NCBI GenBank assembly: GCA_034096865.1
Contig: JAWQFJ010026723.1
Coordinates: forward strand, 90,001-127,500
DNA length: 37,500 nucleotides
Source: Theodoxus fluviatilis
Lineage: Eukaryota > Mollusca > Gastropoda > Cycloneritida > Neritidae
Direction: 5' to 3'
Shown here piece by piece: positions 11,571 to 20,251 of the stretch (position 1 is the first letter of the stretch; every line of letters begins with the position of its first letter). The translations under genes were made by a program, and so were the position numbers. Below the pieces are notes generated by a model. It worked only from the letters and a program-made list of their open reading frames with translations. It was not told the origin of the DNA and ran no database searches.

Positions 11571-11608
11571 TCGAAATCATCATCAACAGCAGCAGCAGTA
11601 GTACCGTT

Positions 11609-11653
<45 letters not shown>

Positions 11654-11880
11654 GTCGTCGTCGTCGTCGTCGTCGTCTTCGTCGTCGTCGGCGTCGTCGT
11701 CATAATCATCATAAGCAGCAGTAGTACCGTTACCACCACCACCACCGCCACCATCATCATCACGACCACCACCACCACTATCATCATCGTCGTCGTCGTC
11801 CTTCTCCTCCTCGTCGTCGTCGTCATAATCAACAGCGGCAGCAGCAAGGGCACGGCCACCACCAGCATAAACGACACTAC
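11571..11880. repeat. ATC/CGT/ACC trinucleotide array
   Basis: ATC run (about 11609-11652) followed by CGT, ACC and further ATC/CGT blocks. The minus strand reads as a poly-Asp frame, an artefact. Confidence 0.93.
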
Positions 11881-12502
11881 CACCACCCACCATCACCACC
11901 ACTACCACCACCCACCATCACCAACACTACCACCACCCACCATCACCACCACTACCACCACCCACCATCACCAACATTACCACCACCCACCATCACTACC
12001 ACCACACACCATCAACACCGCTACCATCACCACCATCACCACCACTACCACCACCCACCATCACTACCACCACCCACCATCACTACCACCACCACCATCA
12101 CTCCACCACCACCATCACACCATCACTACCACCACCACCATCACTACCACCACCACCATCACTACCACCACCACCATCACTACCACCACCACCATCACTA
12201 CCACCACCACCATCACTACCACCACCACCATCACTACCACCACCACCATCACTACCACCACCACCATCACTACCACCACCACCATCACTACCACCACCAC
12301 CATCACTGCTACCATCACCCACCATCACCACCACTACCACCACCCACCATCACCAACACTACCACCACCCACCATCACTACTACCACCCACCTTCAACAC
12401 CACTACCACCACCCACCATCACCAACACTACCACCACCCACCATCACTACTACCACCCACCATCAACACCGCTACCACCACCCATCATCACAGTCATCAC
12501 AA
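11881..12502. repeat. ACC-type minisatellite with 15-bp expansion and inverted partner
   Basis: Outer parts are the reverse complement of the 8856-9235 minisatellite type (CCACCCACCATCACCA units). Nested at about 12108-12306 is a homogeneous expansion of the 15-bp unit CACTACCACCACCAT, about 13 copies. The segment 12304-12502 is the inverted partner of 8856-9054. Confidence 0.9.
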
Positions 12503-12605
12503 TTACCACCACCACCACCACCATTACCACCGCCACCACCACCACCACCACCACCACCACCACAATACCACCACCACCACCACCACCACCACCACCACCA
12601 TCGTC
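12503..12605. repeat. (ACC)n array
   Basis: Nearly pure ACC triplets adjoining the minisatellite. Confidence 0.95.
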
Positions 12606-12926
12606 GTCAAAGCGGTTTTCATCGCCGTCGCGGTTGCCATTGTCTTCGCCGACACCACCACAGGTCTCAGCCAGGGGATCGATCAACAAGACACTCAGCC
12701 CAAGGTAAGGGGCTTCGAGGACAAACGTGTATTGCCTTGGTGCCTGAGTAAGTACAGAAACTGCCGCGGCCATGTTCCGATTGTGAGGAACTCTCAGGAC
12801 GAGGAAGACGTTCATCGAGACGGTGCAAGTGGCGCTTTGGGCAGTTCGAGGCTTCCTCGGGGATTCTTCGCCATCGATCTGTCTGATAGAAAATGTCCTG
12901 GCGCGGTGGTCCAAATGCCTGGTGAA
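12606..12926. other. CpG-rich region open on both strands, possible exon
   Basis: The minus strand is open over about 120 codons from about 12950 down into the ACC array; the stretch includes TFSIRQIDG and PRQYTFVLEAPYLGL and has G/C-biased third positions. The plus strand is also open from the array to the TGA at 12927, with good donor-like sites AAG|GTAAGG at 12704 and GTAAGTAC near 12748, and a hydrophobic stretch VFIAVAVAIVF. I cannot decide which strand, if either, is coding, and I recognise no family. The composition differs from the repeat desert around it, which is the reason to list it. Confidence 0.25.
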
Positions 12927-12929
12927 TGA

Positions 12930-13357
12930 TAAGCCCTTCTTGTTCAGCTTTTTCTCGACATCTCTCTCTCCCTACCGAGCCCCAAGAAAAAAATCCTCCT
13001 CCATCCCCACCCCCACCCACCCCTACTCCCTGACTCCCCTTCTTTTTTCCCTCTCCATATCCCCCCGTCTCCATCCTTCTCGTACTTATGTCTCTCTCTT
13101 CCTTTACCCATCGCCCGCCTTCTTCCCATTCCGTCATTCCTTGCCTGGCTCTGTATTTGTCATGACATCAATAATCATAATCGTAATACACTCTGTCTCT
13201 CCCATTTCATCTGGCTCTCGTCGTGCTGACATTCTGACTTCTGGCCAGAATTGCACAGATCCAGACATGGGACTGATCCGTATTTATACTGATTTCCGTA
13301 TTTTTTTAAAGTCAATGGGTCATTTCTGAGATCGACGCAAATCCGAAGAGAAAATTT
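12930..13357. other. pyrimidine-rich unique sequence
   Basis: T/C-rich stretch to about 13140 followed by ordinary sequence. No gene recognised. Confidence 0.5.
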
Positions 13358-13373
13358 GGGGGGGGGGGGGGGG
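13358..13373. repeat. poly-G tract
   Basis: Homopolymer of 16 G. Confidence 0.95.
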
Positions 13374-13469
13374 TAAGGGTGAACTTTGGCGCTTTCACAA
13401 GTTCGGTTGTCGGGTCGTTCCGTCATGTTTCACGAAGTACTGCGACGTCATTTATCCAAACTTTGCGCT

Positions 13470-13760
13470 CGTTTTGATTGGTCACGATCATTGCCGATCT
13501 TTGCCGAAGCTGAAAATACTCGTTTTCGGATTCTCCGAGCGCTTGTGCAGTTGTGAAGTCGAAGCAGTCAAAATGGCGAATTACTCGAGTCAAAGATTAT
13601 ATAGAGTGAGTTTTCGCGTCAACTATAGTGACTCGAGTCGAACCGTAGGTCGCAAAAACTCGGTACGGTACGACCGGAGTGACGTCACCGGTTAACCAAA
13701 GTTCAACCTTGGCCCCAGCGTACGTTCTCTCCAGTTCCAAGATGGCTGCCATGGCGAGGA
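13470..13760 (+). promoter_or_regulatory. CpG-rich promoter-like region
   Basis: Unlike its surroundings this stretch is rich in CpG and carries an inverted CCAAT box (GATTGGTCA near 13476), a full CRE palindrome TGACGTCA (13680-13687), and two YY1-like AAGATGGC/AAAATGGCG elements (near 13571 and 13738). A third, inverted YY1-like element (GCCATCTTG) lies near 14140. YY1 sites overlapping start codons are typical of housekeeping promoters in animals. This is motif-level evidence only. Confidence 0.4.
13573..13605 (+). CDS. candidate short first coding exon
   Basis: ATG in the YY1-like context CAAAATGGCG, encoding MANYSSQRLYR (11 codons), ends exactly at a good donor, AGA|GTGAGT (13606-13611), in phase 0. 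The frame stays open beyond the donor to a TAA near 13695, so an unspliced short peptide is also possible. The downstream partner exon is unknown. The zinc-finger frame at 15237 lacks an ATG and would need such an upstream exon, but I found no convincing in-phase acceptor in front of it, so the link is speculative. Confidence 0.25.
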
Positions 13761-14312
13761 GAGAAACTTCTGCAAATGTTTTTTCACAAAGTTACGGATT
13801 GTGAGAACACAATTGTTGTAAATCACTTAACCTTTCAAAAATTAAGGATACTGGGTTGGATACTGTCTTGGTTTTAATGCATTTTATTTTAGCAGTGATG
13901 TTTATTTTGGGAAGAAATGAGGTCAACATGAGTTTGGGTGCGATTTCTGACTGTCAGCAGGGCAGGGATAAAAACCACGCTACCCCCCCCCCCCCCCCCC
14001 GCCCCCCTCCCCAATCGGCCTAAATACATCACAGCACAGCTTGCTTCTAATTTCATTCAAATTTCAGCCCCAAAACTCAACAGATTGCACAGATTTGTTC
14101 CACAACAGTAAATCCGCAACACACCAGCCAAGGCTGTCGCCATCTTGTTGCAAGGGAAGCGACTGGACACAACTGAACAGCGTTTTCGCGAAGAAAAAAA
14201 CCAGACATGCGCAGTGACCCTACCGTAGCTAACCCAGGTTACTCGCGAAAACTCGCTCATAGTTACACAAAGATAGCTCATTAGCTCATTGTTGTGAGGA
14301 TCGAGACACGTT
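13700..14312. other. flank of the palindrome; no gene recognised
   Basis: Contains a poly-C run (13983-14000) and, on the minus strand, ACAAGATGGCGACAG at about 14135-14150, a YY1-like start-codon context followed by 28 open codons with no clear donor. Nothing more can be supported. Confidence 0.4.
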
Positions 14313-14742
14313 GCGCCCCCAAGCGGAAGGTTACTTGGGTGAATCAATGGAAGTAATCAGACCGCTTACCGACATGTAAAATTGCTTGTTTCTCGACGCG
14401 TTTCTGATGCGTTCCGATCATGTGTGTGAATAAATTTACAGTGTAATGTGTAATAAAATGATTTGCTGCAATAATGGGGGTGTTTTGGCTTTGTTTTTTG
14501 AAGCAGGCGTTGTGAAATCGAACGCGCACATAGGCCTATTAAATCTACATGGTGTTGATGGAACGATCTAATTTTCATTATTATCGAAGAATGCAAGCTT
14601 GTTTATCAACGTATATACACCCCTGTGGAATATCTTTAGGAAATGCAAAGCAATACATACCTGTCAAGAAGGTGATTTGCGGCCAGAAAGTCATTCGATC
14701 AAGTGAATTCAGTTGCCGCATGAGAGAAGCGTTGACCTGCGT
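14313..14742 (+). repeat. left arm of 880-bp palindrome
   Basis: About 430 bp that is the near-exact reverse complement of 14763-15192. By eye I see only a handful of differences: TAAAATTGC versus CAAAATTGC near 14380, CAGTTGCC versus CAGATGCC near 14712, small changes at the outer edge. The arm holds no recognisable gene; mirrored open frames at 14366-14596 and 14907-15137 encode the same 76 residues bar one and are by-products. Confidence 0.95.
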
Positions 14743-14762
14743 CGACCCAAAGATTATACTCT

Positions 14763-15192
14763 ACGCAGGTCGACGCTTCTCTCATGCGGCATCTGAATTC
14801 ACTTGATCGAATGACTTTCTGGCCGCAAATCACCTTCTTGACAGGTATGTATTGCTTTGCATTTCCTAAAGATATTCCACAGGGGTGTATACGTTGATAA
14901 ACAAGCTTGCATTCTTCGATAATAATGAAAATTAGATCGTTCCATCAACACCATGTAGATTTAATAGGCCTATGTGCGCGTTCGATTTCACAACGCCTGC
15001 TTCAAAAAACAAAGCCAAAACACCCCCATTATTGCAGCAAATCATTTTATTACACATTACACTGTAAATTTATTCACACACATGATCGGAACGCATCAGA
15101 AACGCGTCGAGAAACAAGCAATTTTGCATGTCGGTAAGCGGTCTGATTACTTCCATTGATTCACCCATGTAACCTTCCGCTGGGGCGCTGCG
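14763..15192 (-). repeat. right arm of 880-bp palindrome
   Basis: Reverse-complement partner of 14313-14742, separated from it by a 20-nt unpaired centre (14743-14762). The outermost 20 bp (GCGCCCC-AGCGGAAGG) are more diverged than the body. The arm ends about 45 bp before the open zinc-finger frame. Confidence 0.95.
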
Positions 15193-15236
15193 TTTCCCAG
15201 CGTCTTGTAACTTTATATAGCAAAGGCTCGTTATGA

Positions 15237-15707
15237 CCGGTCTTTGTAAGAATAGTCTTTGCTCGAGTGTTGACGGAAAATGAAAGTGTTGAGTCCGCGA
15301 ACATCGACAAGGTTGACAGTGTGAAAAACAAATGGAAAGCGCAATGGCTGTCGGAGAGAGTTGTAGTGAAATACAAGGGCAAGGAGAGATCCCAGTTGAT
15401 CGGCGATTCCATCGCAAAAATCGACGTGCCTGGAGAAGCCATTTGCAAGTGGTGCGAGAAAGGAATCATCAATTACGGGACAAATGGAAAGTCTGCGTTG
15501 GTAAAGCATCTCACCACCAACAAACACGCACTGAAATTGGATTTGCATCGAACAACGCCGCCTGTGGACCCAAAGATTCGGCAGCCACTGGAACTCCCTG
15601 GAGATCAACCCGTGTTGTACCTCATCATGCTACGGTTCCAGTTGATGGCCGAAGTCGTAGACCATCCCACATTGCTTTTGCTCGGAAATCATGGAGCCGC
15701 AAGGTAG
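15237..15707 (+). CDS. BED/TTF-like zinc-finger coding region, transposon-type
   Basis: The frame is open from the TGA at 15234-15236 to the TAG at 15705-15707. It encodes a Lys/Trp-containing N-terminal segment (NKWKAQWLSER) and one zinc finger, C-x2-C-x17-H-x5-H, with first Cys at 15444 and pattern CKWCEKGIINYG then KSALVKH. Such single fingers are typical of BED/TTF-type DNA-binding domains of hAT-like transposases and of proteins domesticated from them. No in-frame ATG precedes the finger; a GTG at 15267 or an upstream exon would be needed. A TATA-like TTTATATAG lies at about 15211-15219. No transposase catalytic domain follows, so this is a solo finger protein, a non-autonomous or decayed element, or the 5' part of a spliced gene. 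The protein tail lies in another frame (15708-16006). Confidence 0.5.
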   Translation, partial: PVFVRIVFARVLTENESVESANIDKVDSVKNKWKAQWLSERVVVKYKGKERSQLIGDSIAKIDVPGEAICKWCEKGIINYGTNGKSALVKHLTTNKHALKLDLHRTTPPVDPKIRQPLELPGDQPVLYLIMLRFQLMAEVVDHPTLLLLGNHGAAR

Positions 15708-16006
15708 CCTCTTCTTCTAAAAAGAAGCTGCAGACTCCCACACCCTCCACATCAGCTGTGGTCAGTGCTTCGAGACGGGAAACTGTACCTCCAGTCACTG
15801 CTAATGGTGTGTCTTCGGGGTTTTGTATTCCCAAGATGGCATCTTCTTCCGCCATGAAGGTGGTGCAGACCCCCACCAACAAAAGATCGTCATCTGTGCC
15901 CGTGAGTGAAGCTAATGTGGTGCCGGCCCCAGCAAAGAAAAGGCAGGTTTCCAGTGGTGACCTGAGGGATTTCTTCAGCAAACTTTCCAGAGTGTCAATG
16001 AAATGA
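15708..16006 (+). CDS. Ser/Pro/Lys-rich C-terminal tail in a shifted frame
   Basis: A frame open from ATG 15332 to TGA 16004-16006 overlaps the zinc-finger frame first, and then alone continues with a basic, Ser/Thr/Pro-rich sequence: SSSKKKLQTPTPSTS, TPTNKRSSS, PAPAKKRQVSSGDLRDFF. The composition suggests a disordered nuclear tail with short nuclear-localisation-like clusters. The final SGDLRDFFSKL resembles a degenerate PCNA-interacting (PIP-type) box (L-x-x-F-F) but lacks the usual leading Gln in register. It probably continues the zinc-finger protein after a one-base indel or a short intron between about 15540 and 15705. Confidence 0.4.
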
Positions 16007-16007
16007 A

Positions 16008-16016
16008 GAATAAACA
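16008..16016 (+). terminator. polyadenylation signal
   Basis: AATAAA lies directly after the TGA of the shifted-frame tail (GAAGAATAAACAG), consistent with the 3' end of a plus-strand transcript. Confidence 0.45.
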
Positions 16017-16248
16017 GTCACAAAATGAACAGACTTTTCTATGTACAATTTATTTGTATTTGCACACCCAACACACAACTATTGATGGCAGAGATCAATC
16101 TAAAACAGACATGTGATTTTGGGTGAGTACTTCAAAAAATTTACTTTTTTTGTACTGTAGCTGTTTCAGTGAACAGCCTAGAAAGTTAATTTTCCTGCTC
16201 AGATTGCATCAGATTGCACCATTTGGCTTTCCCTTTTTTTTAAATTTT

Positions 16249-16319
16249 CCGGGGGGGCATGCCCCCGGACCCCCCTAGCTTGCTTGGCGCTTCGCGCCGT
16301 CGGTTCGGCGCTTCGCGCC
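16249..16319. repeat. clustered GC-rich hairpins
   Basis: GGGGGCATGCCCCC palindrome (about 16252-16266) followed by two identical perfect hairpins GGCGCTTCGCGCC at 16286-16298 and 16307-16319, 21 bp apart. I have a general memory of similar GGGGGGCATGCCCCCGGAC motifs in 3' parts of invertebrate and fish transposons, which would fit the zinc-finger region upstream. Confidence 0.75.
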
Positions 16320-16370
16320 TTCAGTTTCAGTATTTTTCCCAATTCCCTTGTCCCATGTCTGAGATCGCCA

Positions 16371-16868
16371 AACGAGAGAAGAAGGAGGTGGGTGTGAAAG
16401 AGAGGGGAGAAGGAGTGGAGAGGGAGGGGAGGGAGAGGGGAGAGGGAGGGGGGAGGAAGGGGAGAGGGGAGGAAGGGGAGAGGGACGGGAGGGGAGAAAG
16501 AGGGCAAAGGGAGGGGGAGGGAGATGGGAGATGGAGGGGAGATGGAGGGGAGAGGGAGGGGAGAGGGAGGGGGACAGGAGGGGGGAGGGAGGGCAAAGGG
16601 AAGAGTGGGGAGGGGAGTGGGAGGGGAGAGGAATGGAAGAGGGAGGGAGGGGGGAGAGGGAGGGAGAGGGAGGGGAGAGGGAGGGGAGAGGGAGGGGAGA
16701 GGGAGGAGGAGGGGGAGGGGAAAGGGAGGGAAGGGGGAGGGGAGAGTGAGGGGAGAGTGAAGGGAGGGAGAGGGGAGAGGGAGGGGAGAGGGAGTGGAGG
16801 GAGAAGGGAGAGGGAAGGGAGAGGGAGGGGAGAGGGAGGGGAGAGAGAGGGGAAAGGGAGGGGAGGGC
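16371..16868. repeat. GGGAGAGGGAGG-type polypurine tract
   Basis: About 500 bp almost free of pyrimidines, made of GAGGGAGGGGAGAG units. There is strong potential for G-quadruplex and triplex (H-DNA). Open frames of Gly/Arg/Glu or Pro/Ser/Leu type are artefacts. Confidence 0.95.
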
Positions 16869-17030
16869 TGGGTTAATGCAGAGGAAGAGAGGACTGGAAT
16901 GAGATAAAAACGATGGGAGGGGTGTTGGGTGCGATTGGAGAAGACACATGTGGGACGAGGTTGGGGAGAAAGTGCTTGTACCGCATAATCTACATGTCAT
17001 GAGACATGTATGTGACAGCCCCTCAAAAAC

Positions 17031-17200
<170 letters not shown>

Positions 17201-17204
17201 TTTG

Positions 17205-19080
17205 ATATAGGGTATGTCGGAACTGAAAATAACTTGCAGCTTAGCAGATGTAAACAAGTTCATGTCTAAAGTTTTAAACGACAGTTATTTTTCCAGGCCT
17301 TTGGAACTTTATTCGTCCGGACGAGGACATAAAACTCACTGCTTCCACAAGGGATTTTCCCGTTTCCCCTGACAGAGAAAGAGGCTGACGGTACAAACAT
17401 ATTTTACATCTTTGTCTGGGTTATCGTGAGAAAATGGGCGCAAAGCGTTTCTCCTTGAGTGTGAGCAAAGTGCTGTTATGTTGACTGTTTTAAACATGAC
17501 CCCAAAACATTTCCAGGCCAGGATACTTACTTATTAGGTAATGATAAAATCGACTTTGTGAAATCGTATGTACATGAAACATACAAACTAACAAACGAAC
17601 TAACAAACAAAAACAATAACAAAACACAAAGAGTTTCAACACTACAAGGCTCACAGTGAATTGGTTCATCCAGAAATAAGTAACTCCAGTTAGCAATCAC
17701 ACTCTGAAGAGTCACAACAAAAGAATTATTTCCGTTAGCACCACATACCCTGGTTGGGCGAGGAGCATCTAATACTACACCTCCAGGCGAGTGACTTGCT
17801 AGGGAACTGCTGATCAGTCGCTACATCACTGTCATCTCTGTGACAGAGCGATTCCCCTTCCGGTCTGTACGTCATCAAGGGAGTGCTGCTCCCCATTCTG
17901 CTGGAGGTCTGCTGCGCCACATCCCAGAAGCCGAACGGACTTTTAGCAGTGTTGTAATCTCATACCTCTTGCTGCGTGTTACTTAAGAACAAGCCTAATA
18001 TTTTGTAAAAACAAATGAAAGGAGGTGTTTCTTTACAAAATGATGGATTTTTAAGCCCCCGATGAGAAGTCACATTATTTTCTATAAGAGTACACAGACT
18101 ACAGGCGAAGAACCAACCGCGTTGATAAAGGCATCTTGTACAATATCAGGGACTGGTGTTAACACTTATGCAATTTAGTGCCGTGGTTAACCTCCTGCTT
18201 GGAAAGATTTGAATGCTTCTCTCCATGATTGTGCTCAAATACAAGCCCAACAGAGAAGGTTGATATATTATCACAAAGTAGGAAATAGGAAATAATAAGT
18301 ACAGACGGAAATTACATCATAAACTATAATCACTGAGAAACGAATCATCTCTATTTTCGTGTGCTAAATATTCTCTTGATCCTTGCATTATTCGTGCAGA
18401 CTGCTGAATATCATGAATACACCTGAGATGCGTACGCGTACTTATTTACCCAGAATTTTCACCTGGTGGTCATATCATTGACAGCACTGACTCGACAACA
18501 AAGATATCACTGTCACATCACTATCACCTTCTTAACTACACCTACCCATATGATTACCGTGCTACTATTAGTTTTAATCTACGTAAAAGCAAGGCCACAA
18601 ATCTCAGCTCCATCCCGACAGTTGCGATGGCACTTTCTTGCAGCAGAACCCTGGCCACGTGATTTTGCCTACAAGAAGCACGCAAGTCAAGCAGTGTAGC
18701 GCTCAAAAACCAAACAAGTCACGTGGTTCAACGCCCAAGAAGCAAAGATATCTTTTTGTGCGGAGGCCCAAGAGGCCTGAGACCACGTGGTGCAGAGGTG
18801 GAGACGCACTTGTTAAAGACGCACGAACCCAGCATCCTCTCGTCTGTTTGATTTTGAAATGGAGCGGAAGTATCACATTCCAACCCGCCAGCCTTTAAAA
18901 ACAAGTCATGCCAGAAATGTAGTCATCAAATATAATTTACTCATCTTTCCAGCAATACCACGTCATGCAGATCTGGACACCGAGTTATTTTCATGAAATG
19001 TCAAAATCAAACGGTGTGTCACATTAATTGTTTTAATGTTCTGAAGTTTTCATGTGCTTCTGTGATAGGTATTGTTGTAG
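17205..19080. other. unique sequence, no gene recognised
   Basis: Mostly AT-rich. Apart from the E-box series at 18656-18789 I see no gene, repeat or splice pair to support. Confidence 0.5.
18656..18789. promoter_or_regulatory. three CACGTG E-boxes at 64-bp spacing
   Basis: CACGTG occurs at 18656-18661, 18720-18725 and 18784-18789, exactly 64 bp apart each time. After the first two boxes a CAAGAAGCA block also recurs at the same offset, suggesting a diverged 64-bp tandem repeat. CACGTG binds bHLH-type factors such as MYC/MAX, USF and CLOCK. Function here is unproven. Confidence 0.4.
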
Positions 19081-19081
<1 letters not shown>

Positions 19082-19130
<49 letters not shown>

Positions 19131-19167
19131 CACACACGCACACACACACGCACACACACACACACAC
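19082..19167. repeat. (AC)n array
   Basis: AC units with a few ATGC and ACGC interruptions. Confidence 0.97.
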
Positions 19168-19355
19168 TTTTATTTCACGATATCTCGCATCACTCATGGC
19201 ACAAGGAAACACTTCTCGCTGACGAAGTTCAGGCTTAGGGTGACATTAGGTGGACGAAGCTCTGCGAGACCTTGGTCAGACTGTCCCTTCTCCAAGAAGG
19301 GAAGTCTACGTTGACAGCTAATGACTTGTCAAGATTCTGAGCAGCTGCGACTTAC

Positions 19356-19481
19356 TTCCCCTGGGCCTCGCCTCTTCCAAGTCTGGCCTCTGACAAGACG
19401 ACCGGAAGTTGGCGAATCAAAGTTGAAGCCGAGGTCATCAAGTCCTGTGTCTGGTTCAGACAAAATAAGACTCTTCCCTAG
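19356..19481 (-). CDS. candidate symmetric internal exon, unidentified
   Basis: On the minus strand TGTCTTTCTTATTACAAG (acceptor) is followed by 126 nt, exactly 42 codons, ending at GAA|GTAAGTCG (good donor), with phase 0 on both sides. The peptide begins LGKSLILSEPDTGLDDLG and ends GQTWKRRGPGE; it is hydrophilic and not low-complexity. I do not recognise the family. The acceptor is AAG rather than CAG, and the surrounding frame is open further upstream, so the start is uncertain. It lies on the same strand as the neuroligin exon, 16 kb upstream, but I see no evidence that it belongs to that gene. Confidence 0.3.
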
Positions 19482-19486
19482 CTTGT

Positions 19487-19880
19487 AATAAGAAAGACAG
19501 TGTTCAGTCGTAATTGTAAAGTCGTCGACTTCTAACGTTCTTTTTTTAAAACAAAAAAAAATCTCCAACGGTTCAAAAGCTGTTCTCTGCTTCCTGTCTT
19601 CACTACATCTTCCTTTCATCACCAGCATCGGATTTCGAACATGATTTGGCAAAAACAACTGCGTATCCCGGGACTTCATTATTATCATGGGCATCTGGAT
19701 GGCCCCGTGATGTATCTCTACTTAAAGTGAAGAGCATTAAAAAACCTGTACATATCATTATCCAGTTCACCTCCTATCGCAATTCAGCGCCAAAAGTACA
19801 AAGACATTCACTAGGATAGCAAAGGCTTCTTTGAACCCCACACCAGCTTTCTCCGCTAGGAAACCCTAACGGTAGCAGAG
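19487..19880. other. unique sequence, no gene recognised
   Basis: A minus frame continues open to 19694 upstream of the candidate exon; otherwise nothing was identified. Confidence 0.4.
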
Positions 19881-19881
19881 A

Positions 19882-20010
19882 TACCTATCAGTGCAAGGCC
19901 TATCAGTACAATGGCTATCAGTACAATGGCTATCAGTACAAGGCCTATCAGTGCAAGGCCTATCAGTGCAAGCCTATCAGTGCAAGGCCTATCAGTGCAA
20001 GGTCTATCAG
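19882..20010. repeat. 15-bp minisatellite
   Basis: About eight copies of CTATCAGTGCAAGGC with variants CTATCAGTACAATGG (two copies) and one 14-bp copy. Confidence 0.93.
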
Positions 20011-20220
20011 GAGAGGCACGCAGCCCCTAGCTCTCTCCCTCTCATCTTCCACGTGCTACACGTGTTTATCGAAAGGCACAGATAAGGCGGACGGTACGGT
20101 TTCTGGCAGCAAACAAGATGGGAAACATGCAGCCTCCTCCAGGGAAGGTGATATCACGGCTTCGCACAGTGCCCCAGCTGGACCTTGAGGAGGGGTAGGG
20201 TGGCCAAGGCAAACACCAGC

Positions 20221-20247
<27 letters not shown>
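20221..20247. repeat. (AG)n tract
   Basis: Thirteen AG units. Confidence 0.95.

Positions 20248-20249
<2 letters not shown>

Positions 20250-20251
<2 letters not shown>

Noticed and set aside
14366..15137. two copies of a 76-residue protein on opposite strands
   Set aside because: They are mirror images created by the palindrome arms, without codon bias or gene signals.
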